From Puia dinghuensis (lineage in GTDB: Bacteria; Bacteroidota; Bacteroidia; Chitinophagales; Chitinophagaceae): a stretch of DNA of 64,000 nt. A program made the position numbers and the translations under genes. Below are positions 16,200-27,500 of the stretch, piece after piece (positions within the stretch are counted from its first letter, which is position 1; each line of letters opens with the position of its first letter). The notes under the pieces are model-generated. The model did not search any database, was not told the DNA's origin, and was given only the letters and a program-made list of their open reading frames with translations. The stretch is from assembly GCA_026225275.1 (NCBI GenBank), contig JAMFSL010000154.1:1-64000 (forward strand), in the 5' to 3' direction.

Positions 16200-19100
16200 T
16201 TAATTCAACTTTATCTGGTAACTGAATGTTGCCGGTTTTGCATAGACCCGGTAGGGTTCAAGTGGTCTTGGTCCGCAGCCATTCGACCCTACCCCCAATG
16301 TTTGATGACTGATGACCAGCACGGTACCTTTGCTTTTCGGCAGGTCTATCTTATATTCCACAGGTTCCATTTCCTCGTCACTGTAAGGCAGTGCGGAGAC
16401 CTGCATTAATGCCGTGTCCGATGTAATGGTCAGACCTGCTCCTTTTGCAGAGGTCAGATTCGCCCAGCGCACGTCTTCATGATTGCCGCAATCCATTGGT
16501 TTTTCATAGGGCGTCATTTGTTGGTGAACGCTGCTCGCATAATGCGCTACATCGGAACCCTGTTTGCGGTCGGCATAATTCTCCATCGGCCCGCGGCCGA
16601 GATAATCCAGCCGGTCCAGATCACTATTCAGGAACATTCTGACCCCGAGTCTGGCTAATACCAATGTAGGGTCGCTGAAATGTACATTATTGGCAACATC
16701 GATCACCCCTTTGGCGTAAATGGTATAGACCACCTGGTGCTGCACCGAGAAATTCCTTTTACCCGTTCCGGTCAGTTCCACGCGAAGATTTACTACACCC
16801 GGGGAGGGCTGGGTAAAGGAGACAGAGTCAGCCACCCAATGCAGGGACTTTAATCCATTTTCTTCCCAGCCACGATACGCCCACATATCATCTTTCTGAT
16901 GGGGCGCCCGCCACAGGTGCAGCATCGGGCCGCCCCCATTCCTCAATACTTCCTCGCCTCGTCTTGTTATTTTGGAGAAAGTTCCTTTTATTTTGTCGAA
17001 TTCGAGGTTAAAATCCGTCCCTGCGATATCGATGGCACCTGCAGTATCATGTACCGTTAATTGTCCAGCTTGCAGATCCACCGGAACGGCGGGTATGGAC
17101 ACCTGCAGGGCAATTTGCTGTTCGGCCACTTCGAATCCCTTGGGAGCCCACAACTGATCGTCGGCGAGGTCGAAAGAAATCCGCAAAAAATAGATGCGGC
17201 CCGGTTTGGGCTTAACGGTATACGGTACTTTAATATCCTTTTCCTGGCCCGGATCGATCGGCCCGACGTTCAGGGGGCCCGAAGCAATATCGGTTCCGTC
17301 TTCGCTTAATGTCCACTTGGCAGTCAACCCGCTCAGGTTGAGGAATTGATAGCGGTTCTTAATGGTAAACAGCTGCTGGCTGAAATCTTTCGCCCGGATG
17401 GTGATCCATTGATAGGCGTGCTTAAGCTCGGGGTAATGTGGTTTTGGCGACCTGTCAGAGAATACCACGCCTTTATGAATAAAATAACGATCATTGGGCG
17501 TTTCGCCGAATCCGCCGCCATAGGCGGTAATCGGGTGATTAGGATCCCTTTTGTTGTAAATACCCTGATCCTGCCATTCCCATATCGCACCGCCCAGTAA
17601 GGTTGGGTATTTATCAAAGAGATCATTATAAATGTCTACTGACCCCATTGAATTGAACATCGCGTGGGCATATTCACAGAGATAGAATGGTTTGGTCAGC
17701 GTGGCGTCATTGGCATGCTTGACCAGGTTCTCGACGTCGGTATACATTTCACTGTCGATATCTGTTGGATTTCCCGACCCTATTCCGAAACCCTGGTAGT
17801 GCGTGGGCCTGGTGCTGTCAATGCTCCTGATGACTTGCAGGATCGCCCGGAAATTGGACCCGCCCGATCCGCATTCGTTACCCAGTGACCAAATGAGGAC
17901 CGAAGGGTGATTCTTGAAATTCTCTACGTTGGCCCTGTTTCTTTCAATCAATGCAGCCTTGATCCTCGGATCTTCGTTAAACTCGTCCCAGGAACCATGG
18001 CACTCGAGATTCGCCTCCGCCACCAGGTAGATACCGTATTCGTCGCACAACTCATACCACCGCGGGTCATCGGAATAATGGCAGGTCCGCACATGGTTGC
18101 AATTGGCCTGCTTGATGAGCACGAGGTCGCGAATCATCTGCGCTTCGGTGATCGCATGGCCGTCATCGGGCCAGTTTTCGTGACGATTGACCCCCTTTAA
18201 TTTGACAGGCACGCCGTTGACGGTAAATATCCGGCCTTTGATCTCTATCTGGCGGAACCCGGTGCGGGAAGACATGGTTTCGAGCGTCTGATCACCGTGG
18301 TGCATGGTCAGCACAGTGGTATACAGCTTTGGCGTTTCGGCGGTCCACTTCTCCGGGTTCTGCACCGGGATGTCGACCTGAAGGGTCACTTCTTCACCGG
18401 GCTTCAACGCAGGAACCTGGTGTTTGGCTACCGCACCCGGCACTTTTGTGTCCCCGTTATACAAGCATACTTCCAGCTGGCTTGCGGCTGATGGGATGCT
18501 GCCGTAGTTCTTTACTTTTGTCGCTACGAGCAAATCCGCATTCCGGAATGCTGTATCAAACACCGTTTTGATAAAGTAATCCCGGATATGTTCTTCGGGA
18601 GCAGTCCATAAGGTGACATTCCTGAATATACCACTGAGGCGCCACATATCCTGGTCCTCCAGGTAGCTTCCCACCGTAAAGCGATACACTTCCACGGCGA
18701 TCATATTGCCGCCTGGTTTGACGTATGAAGTGACGTCGAATTCCGCCGCGTTCCGGCTGTTGACGCTATAACCGACTTTTTTACCGTTGATCCACAGAAA
18801 AAAACCGGCATCTACTCCATCGAACGTCAAAAAAATACGCCTGCCTTTCCACTCCAGCGGCACATCGAAATTTCTCCGGTAACTGCCGACCGGGTTGCGT
18901 TCCTGGTAAGCTGTCCAGCTGACAGGCGGCGCGCTCATGACATGCGGGAAGTTCTTTTCAAAAATGTAGGTAAAATTACTGTAATAGGGTGTGCCATACC
19001 CTTCCACCTGGAAGCTGGAGGGAACTTTGATCTCTTTCCAGCCAGACACGTCGTAGCCGGGTTTGTAAAAATTGACCGGTCGTTTCTGAGGCCAATCCAC

Positions 19101-19373
19101 CCAGTTGAATTTCCATGCGCCATTCAGGCTGCGGGCATAGGAAGAGGCGTGCCGGTTGGCCGCCAGGGCCTCTTTCAACGAGCCATAGGGCATTAACGTG
19201 GCATGGTCGGGCTCCTTATTGATGCCGATACATTCCGGGTCTTCGATCTCTTTTGGTACACCCGCGGTATCGGTCAAGGAAAAAAGGTGGTTCTCCGGGG
19301 ATCCCTGACTAAAAACGATTTTATTGCTAACCACCAGCAGGACTACTAAAAAAAATCTATCGAATGCGATCAT
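16200..19373 (-). CDS. Secreted GH2 beta-galactosidase, LacZ type
   Basis: From the Met at 19373 (MIAFDRFFLVVLLVVS, a signal peptide ending near VFSQG) this is a 1057-residue family GH2 enzyme with full LacZ architecture: jelly-roll domain, two immunoglobulin-like domains, TIM barrel and C-terminal Bgal small-chain domain. The acid/base Glu is in SLGNECGSGGSN and the nucleophile Glu in YLCEYAHAMFNSMG. The C-terminal landmark LDRLDYLGRGPMENYADRK is also present. It hydrolyses terminal beta-galactosides or related sugars, probably in the periplasm. A longer frame begins 25 codons upstream, but it would bury the signal peptide, so the inner Met is preferred. It is followed after 3 bp by the GH43-GH92 gene. 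Confidence 0.93.
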   Translation of the reverse strand: MIAFDRFFLVVLLVVSNKIVFSQGSPENHLFSLTDTAGVPKEIEDPECIGINKEPDHATLMPYGSLKEALAANRHASSYARSLNGAWKFNWVDWPQKRPVNFYKPGYDVSGWKEIKVPSSFQVEGYGTPYYSNFTYIFEKNFPHVMSAPPVSWTAYQERNPVGSYRRNFDVPLEWKGRRIFLTFDGVDAGFFLWINGKKVGYSVNSRNAAEFDVTSYVKPGGNMIAVEVYRFTVGSYLEDQDMWRLSGIFRNVTLWTAPEEHIRDYFIKTVFDTAFRNADLLVATKVKNYGSIPSAASQLEVCLYNGDTKVPGAVAKHQVPALKPGEEVTLQVDIPVQNPEKWTAETPKLYTTVLTMHHGDQTLETMSSRTGFRQIEIKGRIFTVNGVPVKLKGVNRHENWPDDGHAITEAQMIRDLVLIKQANCNHVRTCHYSDDPRWYELCDEYGIYLVAEANLECHGSWDEFNEDPRIKAALIERNRANVENFKNHPSVLIWSLGNECGSGGSNFRAILQVIRSIDSTRPTHYQGFGIGSGNPTDIDSEMYTDVENLVKHANDATLTKPFYLCEYAHAMFNSMGSVDIYNDLFDKYPTLLGGAIWEWQDQGIYNKRDPNHPITAYGGGFGETPNDRYFIHKGVVFSDRSPKPHYPELKHAYQWITIRAKDFSQQLFTIKNRYQFLNLSGLTAKWTLSEDGTDIASGPLNVGPIDPGQEKDIKVPYTVKPKPGRIYFLRISFDLADDQLWAPKGFEVAEQQIALQVSIPAVPVDLQAGQLTVHDTAGAIDIAGTDFNLEFDKIKGTFSKITRRGEEVLRNGGGPMLHLWRAPHQKDDMWAYRGWEENGLKSLHWVADSVSFTQPSPGVVNLRVELTGTGKRNFSVQHQVVYTIYAKGVIDVANNVHFSDPTLVLARLGVRMFLNSDLDRLDYLGRGPMENYADRKQGSDVAHYASSVHQQMTPYEKPMDCGNHEDVRWANLTSAKGAGLTITSDTALMQVSALPYSDEEMEPVEYKIDLPKSKGTVLVISHQTLGVGSNGCGPRPLEPYRVYAKPATFSYQIKLN

Positions 19374-19487
19374 AGTTAAATTTGATTGAATGTATGATTT
19401 CGTCCGGTTCGCAAAGGACCGGAATAATGGACGCGGATCATTGCTCATTTGTACATATTTATTGTCGTATTGTTCCCCAGTTCTGCT

Positions 19488-22400
19488 TTAATGGGCCTCC
19501 TGGTATGTTTTTAACAACCCCTTATCCATGGAAAACAGTAATATATTATTTATTTTTTCTGCGGCGCGCACATCACCACACAGGTTAAAGCCGGACTGTC
19601 GCTGATCCACATAAGTAAATTCTCCCTTGTCGTTCCCATGCAGCAGCACGCCATAATTAGCATCGTATTTGCCAAACCGCAGCCGGGCATGATTCATATT
19701 TCCACACAGCAACAAGTCTCCCCTCCCGTCGTGGTCGTAATCCAGAGAAGTGATCGTGCAGATGGGGGCATACTGGACCTGCAACGGCAAGGGTGCTTCG
19801 TGGTATTTTCCACCGGAGTCGCTGAGAAACAAGGCGGTCGCCAAATGGTTCGCTCTTAAGATTTTCGCGCCCGCCAGCTCTTCGGGGGTGAATACCTGCG
19901 CGATCGTGGCATCGGCATAGCTCTTGTAATCAGGGAACCGCTGTCGAAGCATGGGGACCTGGTCCAGCATTTCGTCCCTTGAGACAAACGGATAGCTCTT
20001 GTGCTGGATATAAAAGCAAAGAATAGGATCGATCCTTCCATCCCCATCAAAATCTTTATAATATAGTTCGGCAGGTTCCCTATCCGACACCTGGCATTGG
20101 CTGTTCAATCCCAGGTTACCTACGATCAGGTCAGGATGTCCGTCTGCATTCCAATCGCCGACCGCGATACAATTCCACCACCCCCAATAACGCTTGTCAA
20201 AATAGCGGCTGGTAGCATCGACCAGCCGCCCCCGCCTGTTCTCCAGTACGGTAATGGGCATCCATTCTCCTACCAGCACCAGGTCGGGAAGATGATTACC
20301 GTTCAGATCGACCCAAGCCGCATCGGTGACCATTCCTATGTGTTTCAATGTTGGATTATACGTATCCGTTTGATCGGTAAAATGACCTTTGCCGTCGTTG
20401 ATCAAAAGATAGCTGTCCGGTGTTTCGGGATAACGGCCGGGAATGACATGTCCGCCTACAAAGAGATCCGGAAAACCGTCGCCATTGACGTCCGCCGTTT
20501 TTACGCAGCTTTTGCTGCTCAACATTTCCGGCAGCGCATGGGCCGATCGGGTGAAATTCCCATGACCGTCGTTCAGATACAGCCTGTCCTGCAATCGCCG
20601 GTCGCCGGGCACGAGATCGTTATAACCGCCCGAGCATACATAGAGGTCCGGTTTCCCATCGCCATTGGCGTCGAAAAAAAGCGCGGCGGCGTCGGTGCAG
20701 GCCTTGTCTTCGTCGAATGCGGATATCTGTTTTTTAATAAACTTTCCGTTTTTTTGCTGCAACCAGATCGTGCCGGGCCTCCCGTCGTGGCCGCCAATAT
20801 AAATATCTTCCAGCCCGTCTCCGTTGACGTCTGCTTTTGCCAGGCAGGATCCCGAAAAGGAGATCGGGGCCGTCATCAGGTGTTGGCGTTTAAAGTCATT
20901 GGTGGTCGTACGGACCGTATCGGAAGGTATAGGCGATGCCGTCTCTTTGAAAAATGGTTTTATCACCGGATGGGCTGGCTCCCACGGCACGGCATCGGCC
21001 TCTTTCAATTCGATGAGCCGATCGGTATGGACGCTGGTGAGTATTTGTGAGGCCCCCCGCGGCCAGATGATCCTCAGAGAGTCGATAATGGTGGCGGAGC
21101 CGAGACCGAAATGCAGGATAGGTGTGACGCTGGATTGAAAACCCCGCGTGGGCATCTGTTCGAGATATTGTTGGTTCGCGCCGGTGTAGCAATATAGTTT
21201 AGCTCCTATCCCCTGGGTGTTTTTATCCGCGCCGATCAGCCGGACTTCTACATAATGATTTCGACCATTTGAGACGTTCTCATACACAAAGGCAGGCTGA
21301 TTGATATTATTGACTACGAGGTCCAGATCCCCGTCGTTGTCGAGGTCGGCGTAGGCGGCACCGTTGCTGTTCGACGGCATGTTGATACCCCACTGGCTGC
21401 TGACATCAGTGAACGTGCCGTTGCCATTGTTTTTGAACAGGTAGCTTTTCAGCTGGGATACCGGCATGCGGTTGACCAGCTCTAACAGATCCTGTCTCAT
21501 CACATTCCGGTTGCCGAGATTATCGCCGGCGAGCTTCAGGAAGTCCAGGTTTGTGTAGTCGCGGACGTATCCATTGGAAATAAAAAGATCTTTCCAACCG
21601 TCGTTGTCATAGTCGGCGAATAAGGGCGCCCAGCTCCAATCGGTGTGAGAGATTCCCGCGAGCTGGCCCACCTCGCTAAAGGTATTGTTGCCATTATTCA
21701 GGTGCAGCATATTGCGCATGTACTGGTAGTAGAACCCCACCCGCAGATTCAGATCGAACGATTCGGCGTTGTCGGCGCCTGCCAGTAGTTTTTGCCGCCG
21801 GTTGTCTTCCGGCAGCATATCGAGGGTAAAGATATCCGGGCGGCCATCATTATTGATATCGGCGATGTCGTTGCCCATGGAGGAGAACGATGTATGGCCC
21901 AGCTGGTGCGGCAGTTCATCCGTAAAACCGCCCTTTTGGTTATTGATATATAGCCGGTCAGGCACATTGTAGTCATTGGAAATGTAAATATCCGGCCACC
22001 CATCTCCATTGACATCCGCAATGCCCGCGGCCAGCCCATAAGAAAGGGTCGTATTGACGATACCGGAGGAAGCGGTAACGTCGGTAAACAGGCCGTTGTC
22101 ATTCCTGAGCAGCCGGATGCCTGACTGCATGTCGGGCGTGTTCATTAATGCACGAACGGAATCGTCGCCGGCGAGGTTGATCCGCTGAGGACTATGGTTA
22201 ACCAGGAGGAGATCGAGGTCGCCATCGCGGTCGTAGTCGAAAAAATAAGCCTGGGTGGAATAAGAGGGAAAGGCGAGTCCATAGTCGGCGGCCATTTCTT
22301 TGAAGTGCGGGACACCGGCGGCGTCATTACCCTGGTTGATGAAGAGCTGGTTAACGCGTTTTTCGGCCCGCAATTTACCGGAGTAGCAGACAAAAATATC

Positions 22401-22808
22401 GAGTTTTCCGTCGCCATTGACATCTGCCATTGTCACCCCGGTTTTCCAGGGACCAGGGCGGCCGGCCAATCCTACCTCATCGGTAATGTCCCGGAACCGC
22501 AGGTGGCCTTCATTCAAATACAACTTATTGTCGACCATGTTACCGGTAAAATAGATATCGGGCAATCCATCTCCGTTCAGGTCGCCAATGGCTACACCTC
22601 CGCCGTTATAAAAGTATTCATACATCAGGACGTTTGTATTCAACCCTTCGGTCAGCTGATTCGTAAAATCAATATGCGTTTGTTCAGGTGTCAATAACCT
22701 GAATAGAGTTTTTTGACCGGTATGGGTGCCCCGATCGCTGTCGCGGTTGTGGCAGGCCCACAGCGTGCAACAGGAAAGCAAAATGGCAAAGGACCGTAGT
22801 TCCATCAT
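19488..22808 (-). CDS. FG-GAP/VCBS repeat lipoprotein with ASPIC-UnbV domain
   Basis: The 1106-residue protein begins with a signal and lipobox (LLSCCTLWAC) and is probably surface- or periplasm-anchored. It is built of FG-GAP/VCBS repeats, each with a calcium-binding DxNxDGxxD loop, for example DLNGDGLPDIYFTG, DVNGDGKLDIFV, DYDRDGDLDLLLVN and DLDNDGDLDLVVNN. An ASPIC/UnbV segment sits near 520-600 (HYVEVRLIGADKNTQGIG, then PTRGFQSS). A second set of repeats follows. No enzymatic residues are recognisable; a binding or scaffold role is inferred. It lies between SusD and the GH2 gene, where a surface glycan-binding protein is often encoded. Confidence 0.85.
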   Translation of the reverse strand: MMELRSFAILLSCCTLWACHNRDSDRGTHTGQKTLFRLLTPEQTHIDFTNQLTEGLNTNVLMYEYFYNGGGVAIGDLNGDGLPDIYFTGNMVDNKLYLNEGHLRFRDITDEVGLAGRPGPWKTGVTMADVNGDGKLDIFVCYSGKLRAEKRVNQLFINQGNDAAGVPHFKEMAADYGLAFPSYSTQAYFFDYDRDGDLDLLLVNHSPQRINLAGDDSVRALMNTPDMQSGIRLLRNDNGLFTDVTASSGIVNTTLSYGLAAGIADVNGDGWPDIYISNDYNVPDRLYINNQKGGFTDELPHQLGHTSFSSMGNDIADINNDGRPDIFTLDMLPEDNRRQKLLAGADNAESFDLNLRVGFYYQYMRNMLHLNNGNNTFSEVGQLAGISHTDWSWAPLFADYDNDGWKDLFISNGYVRDYTNLDFLKLAGDNLGNRNVMRQDLLELVNRMPVSQLKSYLFKNNGNGTFTDVSSQWGINMPSNSNGAAYADLDNDGDLDLVVNNINQPAFVYENVSNGRNHYVEVRLIGADKNTQGIGAKLYCYTGANQQYLEQMPTRGFQSSVTPILHFGLGSATIIDSLRIIWPRGASQILTSVHTDRLIELKEADAVPWEPAHPVIKPFFKETASPIPSDTVRTTTNDFKRQHLMTAPISFSGSCLAKADVNGDGLEDIYIGGHDGRPGTIWLQQKNGKFIKKQISAFDEDKACTDAAALFFDANGDGKPDLYVCSGGYNDLVPGDRRLQDRLYLNDGHGNFTRSAHALPEMLSSKSCVKTADVNGDGFPDLFVGGHVIPGRYPETPDSYLLINDGKGHFTDQTDTYNPTLKHIGMVTDAAWVDLNGNHLPDLVLVGEWMPITVLENRRGRLVDATSRYFDKRYWGWWNCIAVGDWNADGHPDLIVGNLGLNSQCQVSDREPAELYYKDFDGDGRIDPILCFYIQHKSYPFVSRDEMLDQVPMLRQRFPDYKSYADATIAQVFTPEELAGAKILRANHLATALFLSDSGGKYHEAPLPLQVQYAPICTITSLDYDHDGRGDLLLCGNMNHARLRFGKYDANYGVLLHGNDKGEFTYVDQRQSGFNLCGDVRAAEKINNILLFSMDKGLLKTYQEAH

Positions 22809-22865
22809 TTAAAAATAAAGATCACAATCCCGGGATCCAGGACTGTGATCTGCTGATATAGTTGT

Positions 22866-24563
22866 CTAGTAGCCTGGGTTTTGCACCAGTTGCTGATTTT
22901 GATCCAGCACGGATTGCGGAATCGGCAGCCAGTTCATGTACTCCGAAAATCTGTTGGTCAGTATAGGTGTCACCTGGTATAAAGTGGGTGCTCCGGGCGT
23001 TCCGGTGATCACCATAGCATAGTCTGGATGGACCAGTACCCCCGGACCATTCACTGTAATATCCCAGCGTCGGATATCGAACCATCGCTTGTCCTCGAAA
23101 GCCAGCTCTATCCGGCGTTCGCGGCGAATAATATTCCGCATTGAATCCTGCGATATGCCGGTAGGCACGGCGGGTAAAAAAACCCGTGCACGCACAAGAT
23201 TTACTGCATTTTGTACTGTCGGGTCGGGACCTACTGCCTCGTTTTGCGCTTCGGCATAACTCAGCAATACTTCGGCATACCGGAAGAGGGTATAGTTGGA
23301 AGTATTGGGCCCATTACCAAGGCTATTCTGTCCATTGATGGAGGAGTCCAGCGTTTTCTTGCCATAGTAGCCCGTATTGGAAATATCGCTGGTGGCTGCA
23401 ATGTCGCTCTGGTTATTGCCGCCAATCCTCATCAACATCAGGTAATTCTGCCAAATGGAGCTATCATACACGATCGATTGGTAGAACCTCGGTTCGCGGC
23501 CGACATAGGGATGCTGAGGGTCATAACCGGAACCCGGGTCGGTAATGGCCATTCCATTATCCATTTCGTAGTCGTCAACCAAATTCTGGGTAGGCGAGAG
23601 ATTTCCCCAAGCCTGCTCGGTTCCGTTCACAATAGTCGGTCCCAGGTAGCCTTCCCGTTTGTGACCTTTGCCTGGCAGGGAATAGCCCCGGGCAAAAATT
23701 TGCTCCGGATTCCAATTGTTTTGCTGTAGGAACTGATCCCGGAATCCCGTCCCGGTGGCATCCTGGAACAAGGAATAGATACCCAGGTTCATCACCTGGA
23801 GGTTAGTGGCGGCCGCCGCAGCCCAACGGGTCAGATCCTTGCTGGGATTGGCGAGCGGACTGGCATAAAAAAGCTGCACCCAACCTTTCAGCGTCAGGGC
23901 CGCACCCTGGGACGCCCGCCCGCTCTGCGTTGCGGCCGGCGGCAAATCCATCGCAGCGGTATCGCAATCCGCCTCGATATAGGCCACCGTTTGATCGGCG
24001 GTGGCCCGGGGGTAAAATAGTTGGGCGCTGTCCATGGTCTGGTTATCCAGCGGGACGGAGATCAGCGGCACACCGCCGTAATTCGTATACAAAAAAGTAT
24101 AGAACAGCGCGCGTAAAAAATGGACCTCTCCCACGCGCTGCGCATACCACGTGGGGTCATATATGCTCTTATTCAAGGCCGCCTGTTGGAAGAAGACATT
24201 GCACTTCCGGATCACGTTATAATTGGTACCCCAGGTGAACATATTGTTGGGGCCGGTGGGCACATTATTGGGATTGATGGCATTGTTGCGCACGGTAGCC
24301 TCCCCGGTCTGGTAGTTGGCGCCGCAAAAACTATTATCCGTATACTGGTCCAGGTTTTCATCCACATTATTCACGTCGGGAATATTGTTGTAGATATCGT
24401 TGACGAACAGGTCGGCATTGTCCTGAGAGCTGAATGTCGATAAATTAGTCAACGCACCTTTGTTCGTGACGTTCAGGAAATTATCTTTGGTACACGCCCC
24501 GATAGCCAGCAAAAGACAGCCTATAATAAAATAGGGTGCGTTTTTTATAATTCTTGGTTTCAT
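22866..24563 (-). CDS. susD: SusD/RagB family nutrient-binding lipoprotein
   Basis: From the Met at 24563 (MKPRIIKNAPYFIIGCLLLAIGACTKD) this is a 565-residue lipoprotein with lipobox AIGAC. It has the SusD architecture: TPR-like helices, an SusD-like N-terminal segment (NLSTFSSQDNADLFVNDIYN) and the RagB C-terminus (YTLFRYAEVLLSYAEAQNEA, then RRERRIELAFEDKRWFDIRRW). It binds glycan at the outer surface and forms a lid on the SusC transporter. The start lies 16 bp after the SusC stop in an A-rich context. A frame ten codons longer overlaps the SusC end and is less likely. Confidence 0.95.
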   Translation of the reverse strand: MKPRIIKNAPYFIIGCLLLAIGACTKDNFLNVTNKGALTNLSTFSSQDNADLFVNDIYNNIPDVNNVDENLDQYTDNSFCGANYQTGEATVRNNAINPNNVPTGPNNMFTWGTNYNVIRKCNVFFQQAALNKSIYDPTWYAQRVGEVHFLRALFYTFLYTNYGGVPLISVPLDNQTMDSAQLFYPRATADQTVAYIEADCDTAAMDLPPAATQSGRASQGAALTLKGWVQLFYASPLANPSKDLTRWAAAAATNLQVMNLGIYSLFQDATGTGFRDQFLQQNNWNPEQIFARGYSLPGKGHKREGYLGPTIVNGTEQAWGNLSPTQNLVDDYEMDNGMAITDPGSGYDPQHPYVGREPRFYQSIVYDSSIWQNYLMLMRIGGNNQSDIAATSDISNTGYYGKKTLDSSINGQNSLGNGPNTSNYTLFRYAEVLLSYAEAQNEAVGPDPTVQNAVNLVRARVFLPAVPTGISQDSMRNIIRRERRIELAFEDKRWFDIRRWDITVNGPGVLVHPDYAMVITGTPGAPTLYQVTPILTNRFSEYMNWLPIPQSVLDQNQQLVQNPGY

Positions 24564-24579
24564 TGCTTTAATTTTTTTA

Positions 24580-27500
24580 CTAAAATGTCGCATTAAGTCC
24601 TATTGAAAGAACCCGCTGTTGATAATAAGTCTGAGCGGCACCGCTGTTTTCCGGATCGATCTGCTCTTTCATCCAGGGCGTCCAGTTAATGATGTTATTG
24701 CCCGCTGCAAATACGCGCAAAGACTGAATAGCGTTGCCGATCATCTTGCTGGGGAAGGTATAGCCGAACTCGACACTTCTCAGCCGAATATAACTGTCGT
24801 TCCTCATCCACCATGAAGACTGCTGGGTGTTGCTGGAAGTCGCAGTCGTGTGTAACGCAGGATATCGCTCATCCCTGGGATTGGCAGCCATCCAATGGTG
24901 ATGGTACACTTGTTCGGTTGATGAGCCATTGCCGTTAAACGGCCAGACAATGTAATTGTTGACGTAAATATCGCTCAAGGCCGATCCCTGGAACAAGAGA
25001 TCCAGGTAAAAATGCTTGTAGGTCAACCGTGGGTCCAGGCCGTAAATAATCTCGGGCGTCTGAGAATGGCCGACTGGTACAATGTCATTGTCGTCGATTT
25101 TTCCGTCATGGTTCACGTCTGCATATTGGATGTCGCCGGGATGGACGGGCCCAATGAGAGAGACAGGTATTCCGGGTTTAAGCGTTCCGGCAATGGGATC
25201 GCTAAAATCGCCGGGGGAATACAACCCGACGGCTTTCAGTCCGAACTGCTCTCCATTTGGCCTTCCGGTCTGCCGACGGTTCGGGTTATCATAAGTTGCA
25301 GAGTTCTCATAGACCTTGAGCAGCTTGTTCTGGGCGTACGTAAATGTCCCCCTGATATCCAGCAGCAACCCATTGGAAAAAGTCTTTTGAGAGGTCAGGG
25401 TCAGATCGACCCCATGGTTTTGCATGATGCCGCCATTGACATCTCCAATCGAAACGCCATATTCTGCGGGAAGGGAATTGCCGATACCGACCAGCATATT
25501 CGACCGTTTTTCGTAAAAGTAATCCGCCTCGATACCCAATGCGCCCCTCCAAAGGGTAGCTTCGAATCCCACATCTGTCTTCTTCGCTTTCTCCCAGGTG
25601 ATATCCGGATTTCCCTGGAGGGCTTCATACACACCTTCCGTCGCAGTTCCGTTGATGACCGCGGAATTACCATACGCCGTATATTGGCTTAGATATTGAT
25701 AAGTTTGAATACCCCCAATGCTCGGATAAAAACCTGATTCACCCCAGGAGGCCCTGAGCTTCAGATTTTCGATCCAGGTAATAGGCTGCATGAATTTTTC
25801 CTGCGATATCCTCCAGCCGGCGGAGAAGGCGGGAAAATAGCCAAACCGGTGGCCCGGTGCAAAAAGGTAGCTGCCGTCATAACGGCCGGCCGCCTCGAAC
25901 AAATATTTTTTATCATAATCATACCCAACCCTGTACACATACCCCAGTTGTTTTACCCCGCCGGACGAACCGCCGTTGGATGCATCTCCCGCGCCGGAGC
26001 CGCCGAAGTTCAACTCGTCGATATTCAAACTATAGTTGATCCGTTGCGCAGTGAAGGTTTCATTCTTAATCACCCGGTCTTCCACGACGGCCAGGGCTGT
26101 GATGTCGTTCTTCCCAAAGGATACTGCGTAGTTCAACAGGCCCTGGAGGGTCAGCATATGCTGCTGATAAAAAGTTTCCGTAAAAATAGGCTGGCTTGAG
26201 CCCTGGTTACCCTCATTATACGTATAAGGATGCGTACTGGTATCTACGTTGTAAAAAGGAATGGGCGTTTGCCAGAGCCGTTGTATCGCAGAACTGCCAC
26301 CAAAAATGGGGTCGGGGCCATTGTCGTAATTAACTACCGCTTTTGCGCTAAGCCCTTTGAACAGCTTTTGTTCGACGTAAAGCTGGGTATACCATACAGT
26401 ATTCTCGTTGAACTGGTAGCCGCTGTGGTAAGCCTCCCCGATCAGTGACTGTCCTACCCATGCTGACCAGTCCCCATTAGAATAATAGATCGGCACAAAC
26501 GGAGGCGTATGCTGCGCCTGGTTGATAATGGACCCGGAACCTACCGCAGGATAATACTGGTCTTCTACCCAGCCATTCACCGATAAGCCCACCGTAGTCG
26601 TTTTAGTGGCTTTTGCAGTTAAGTTCAGCGATGCATTGTATTTTTTTAGGCGGGAAGTGGTCCACATAGCGTCCTGGGTCGCATATCCCACCGAAGCGAA
26701 GTAATGGATGTCGTCCGTACCTCCCGACAACGTCAGGTTATTATAGCTTAACGGACGATTGGGGATGATAAGGTCCTGCAGGGGGTGTCCATCCGGATGC
26801 CCGTCCGGATCCGTATGATTTTTAAACAGCGCGATATCATTGGCAGTGTATGTGGGCGGCGCACCATCGTTGGCATCCGCCTCGTTCCGCATCAGCGCGT
26901 ATTCATACGAATTGACGAATGTGGGCAGCTTGGTCGGATTCTGGATTCCCACATAGCCATTGTAAGTTAAGGAAGGCTTTCCCGTTTTACCCTGTTTAGT
27001 GGTGATCAGGATAACTCCATTCGCCCCTGCCACGCCATAAGGCGCTACTGCGGCGGCATCCTTCAGTACGCTGATGCTGGCAATAGTATTGGGGTCGAGG
27101 CGGCTGAAGTCACGCGGAACGCCGTCGACGATATACAGCGCCTGGGTGCTGCCGATCGAGCCCGTACCCCTGATCTGGATATTTGATCCGTCAAAACCCG
27201 GTTCGCCGCTACCCTGGGTGATGATGAGGCCCGATGCTCTTCCTACCAGGTCATTCGTCACATTGATGACCGGTTTCTCGGCGATGTCCTGTGGACTGAT
27301 CGTCGAGACAGCTGCCGTATTCAGAACCTTCTTTTGGGTGCCATACCCGATGACGATCACATCATTGAGGCTTTTTGAAGAAAGCTTCAGCCCGACAACG
27401 AGACCGTTTTGGTCCCGGGCAGTGATCACCGTCGCATCATAACCGATATGGGTGAATACCAGAGTCGCTTTCGGATCCGCCTGTAACGAGAAGTATCCGG

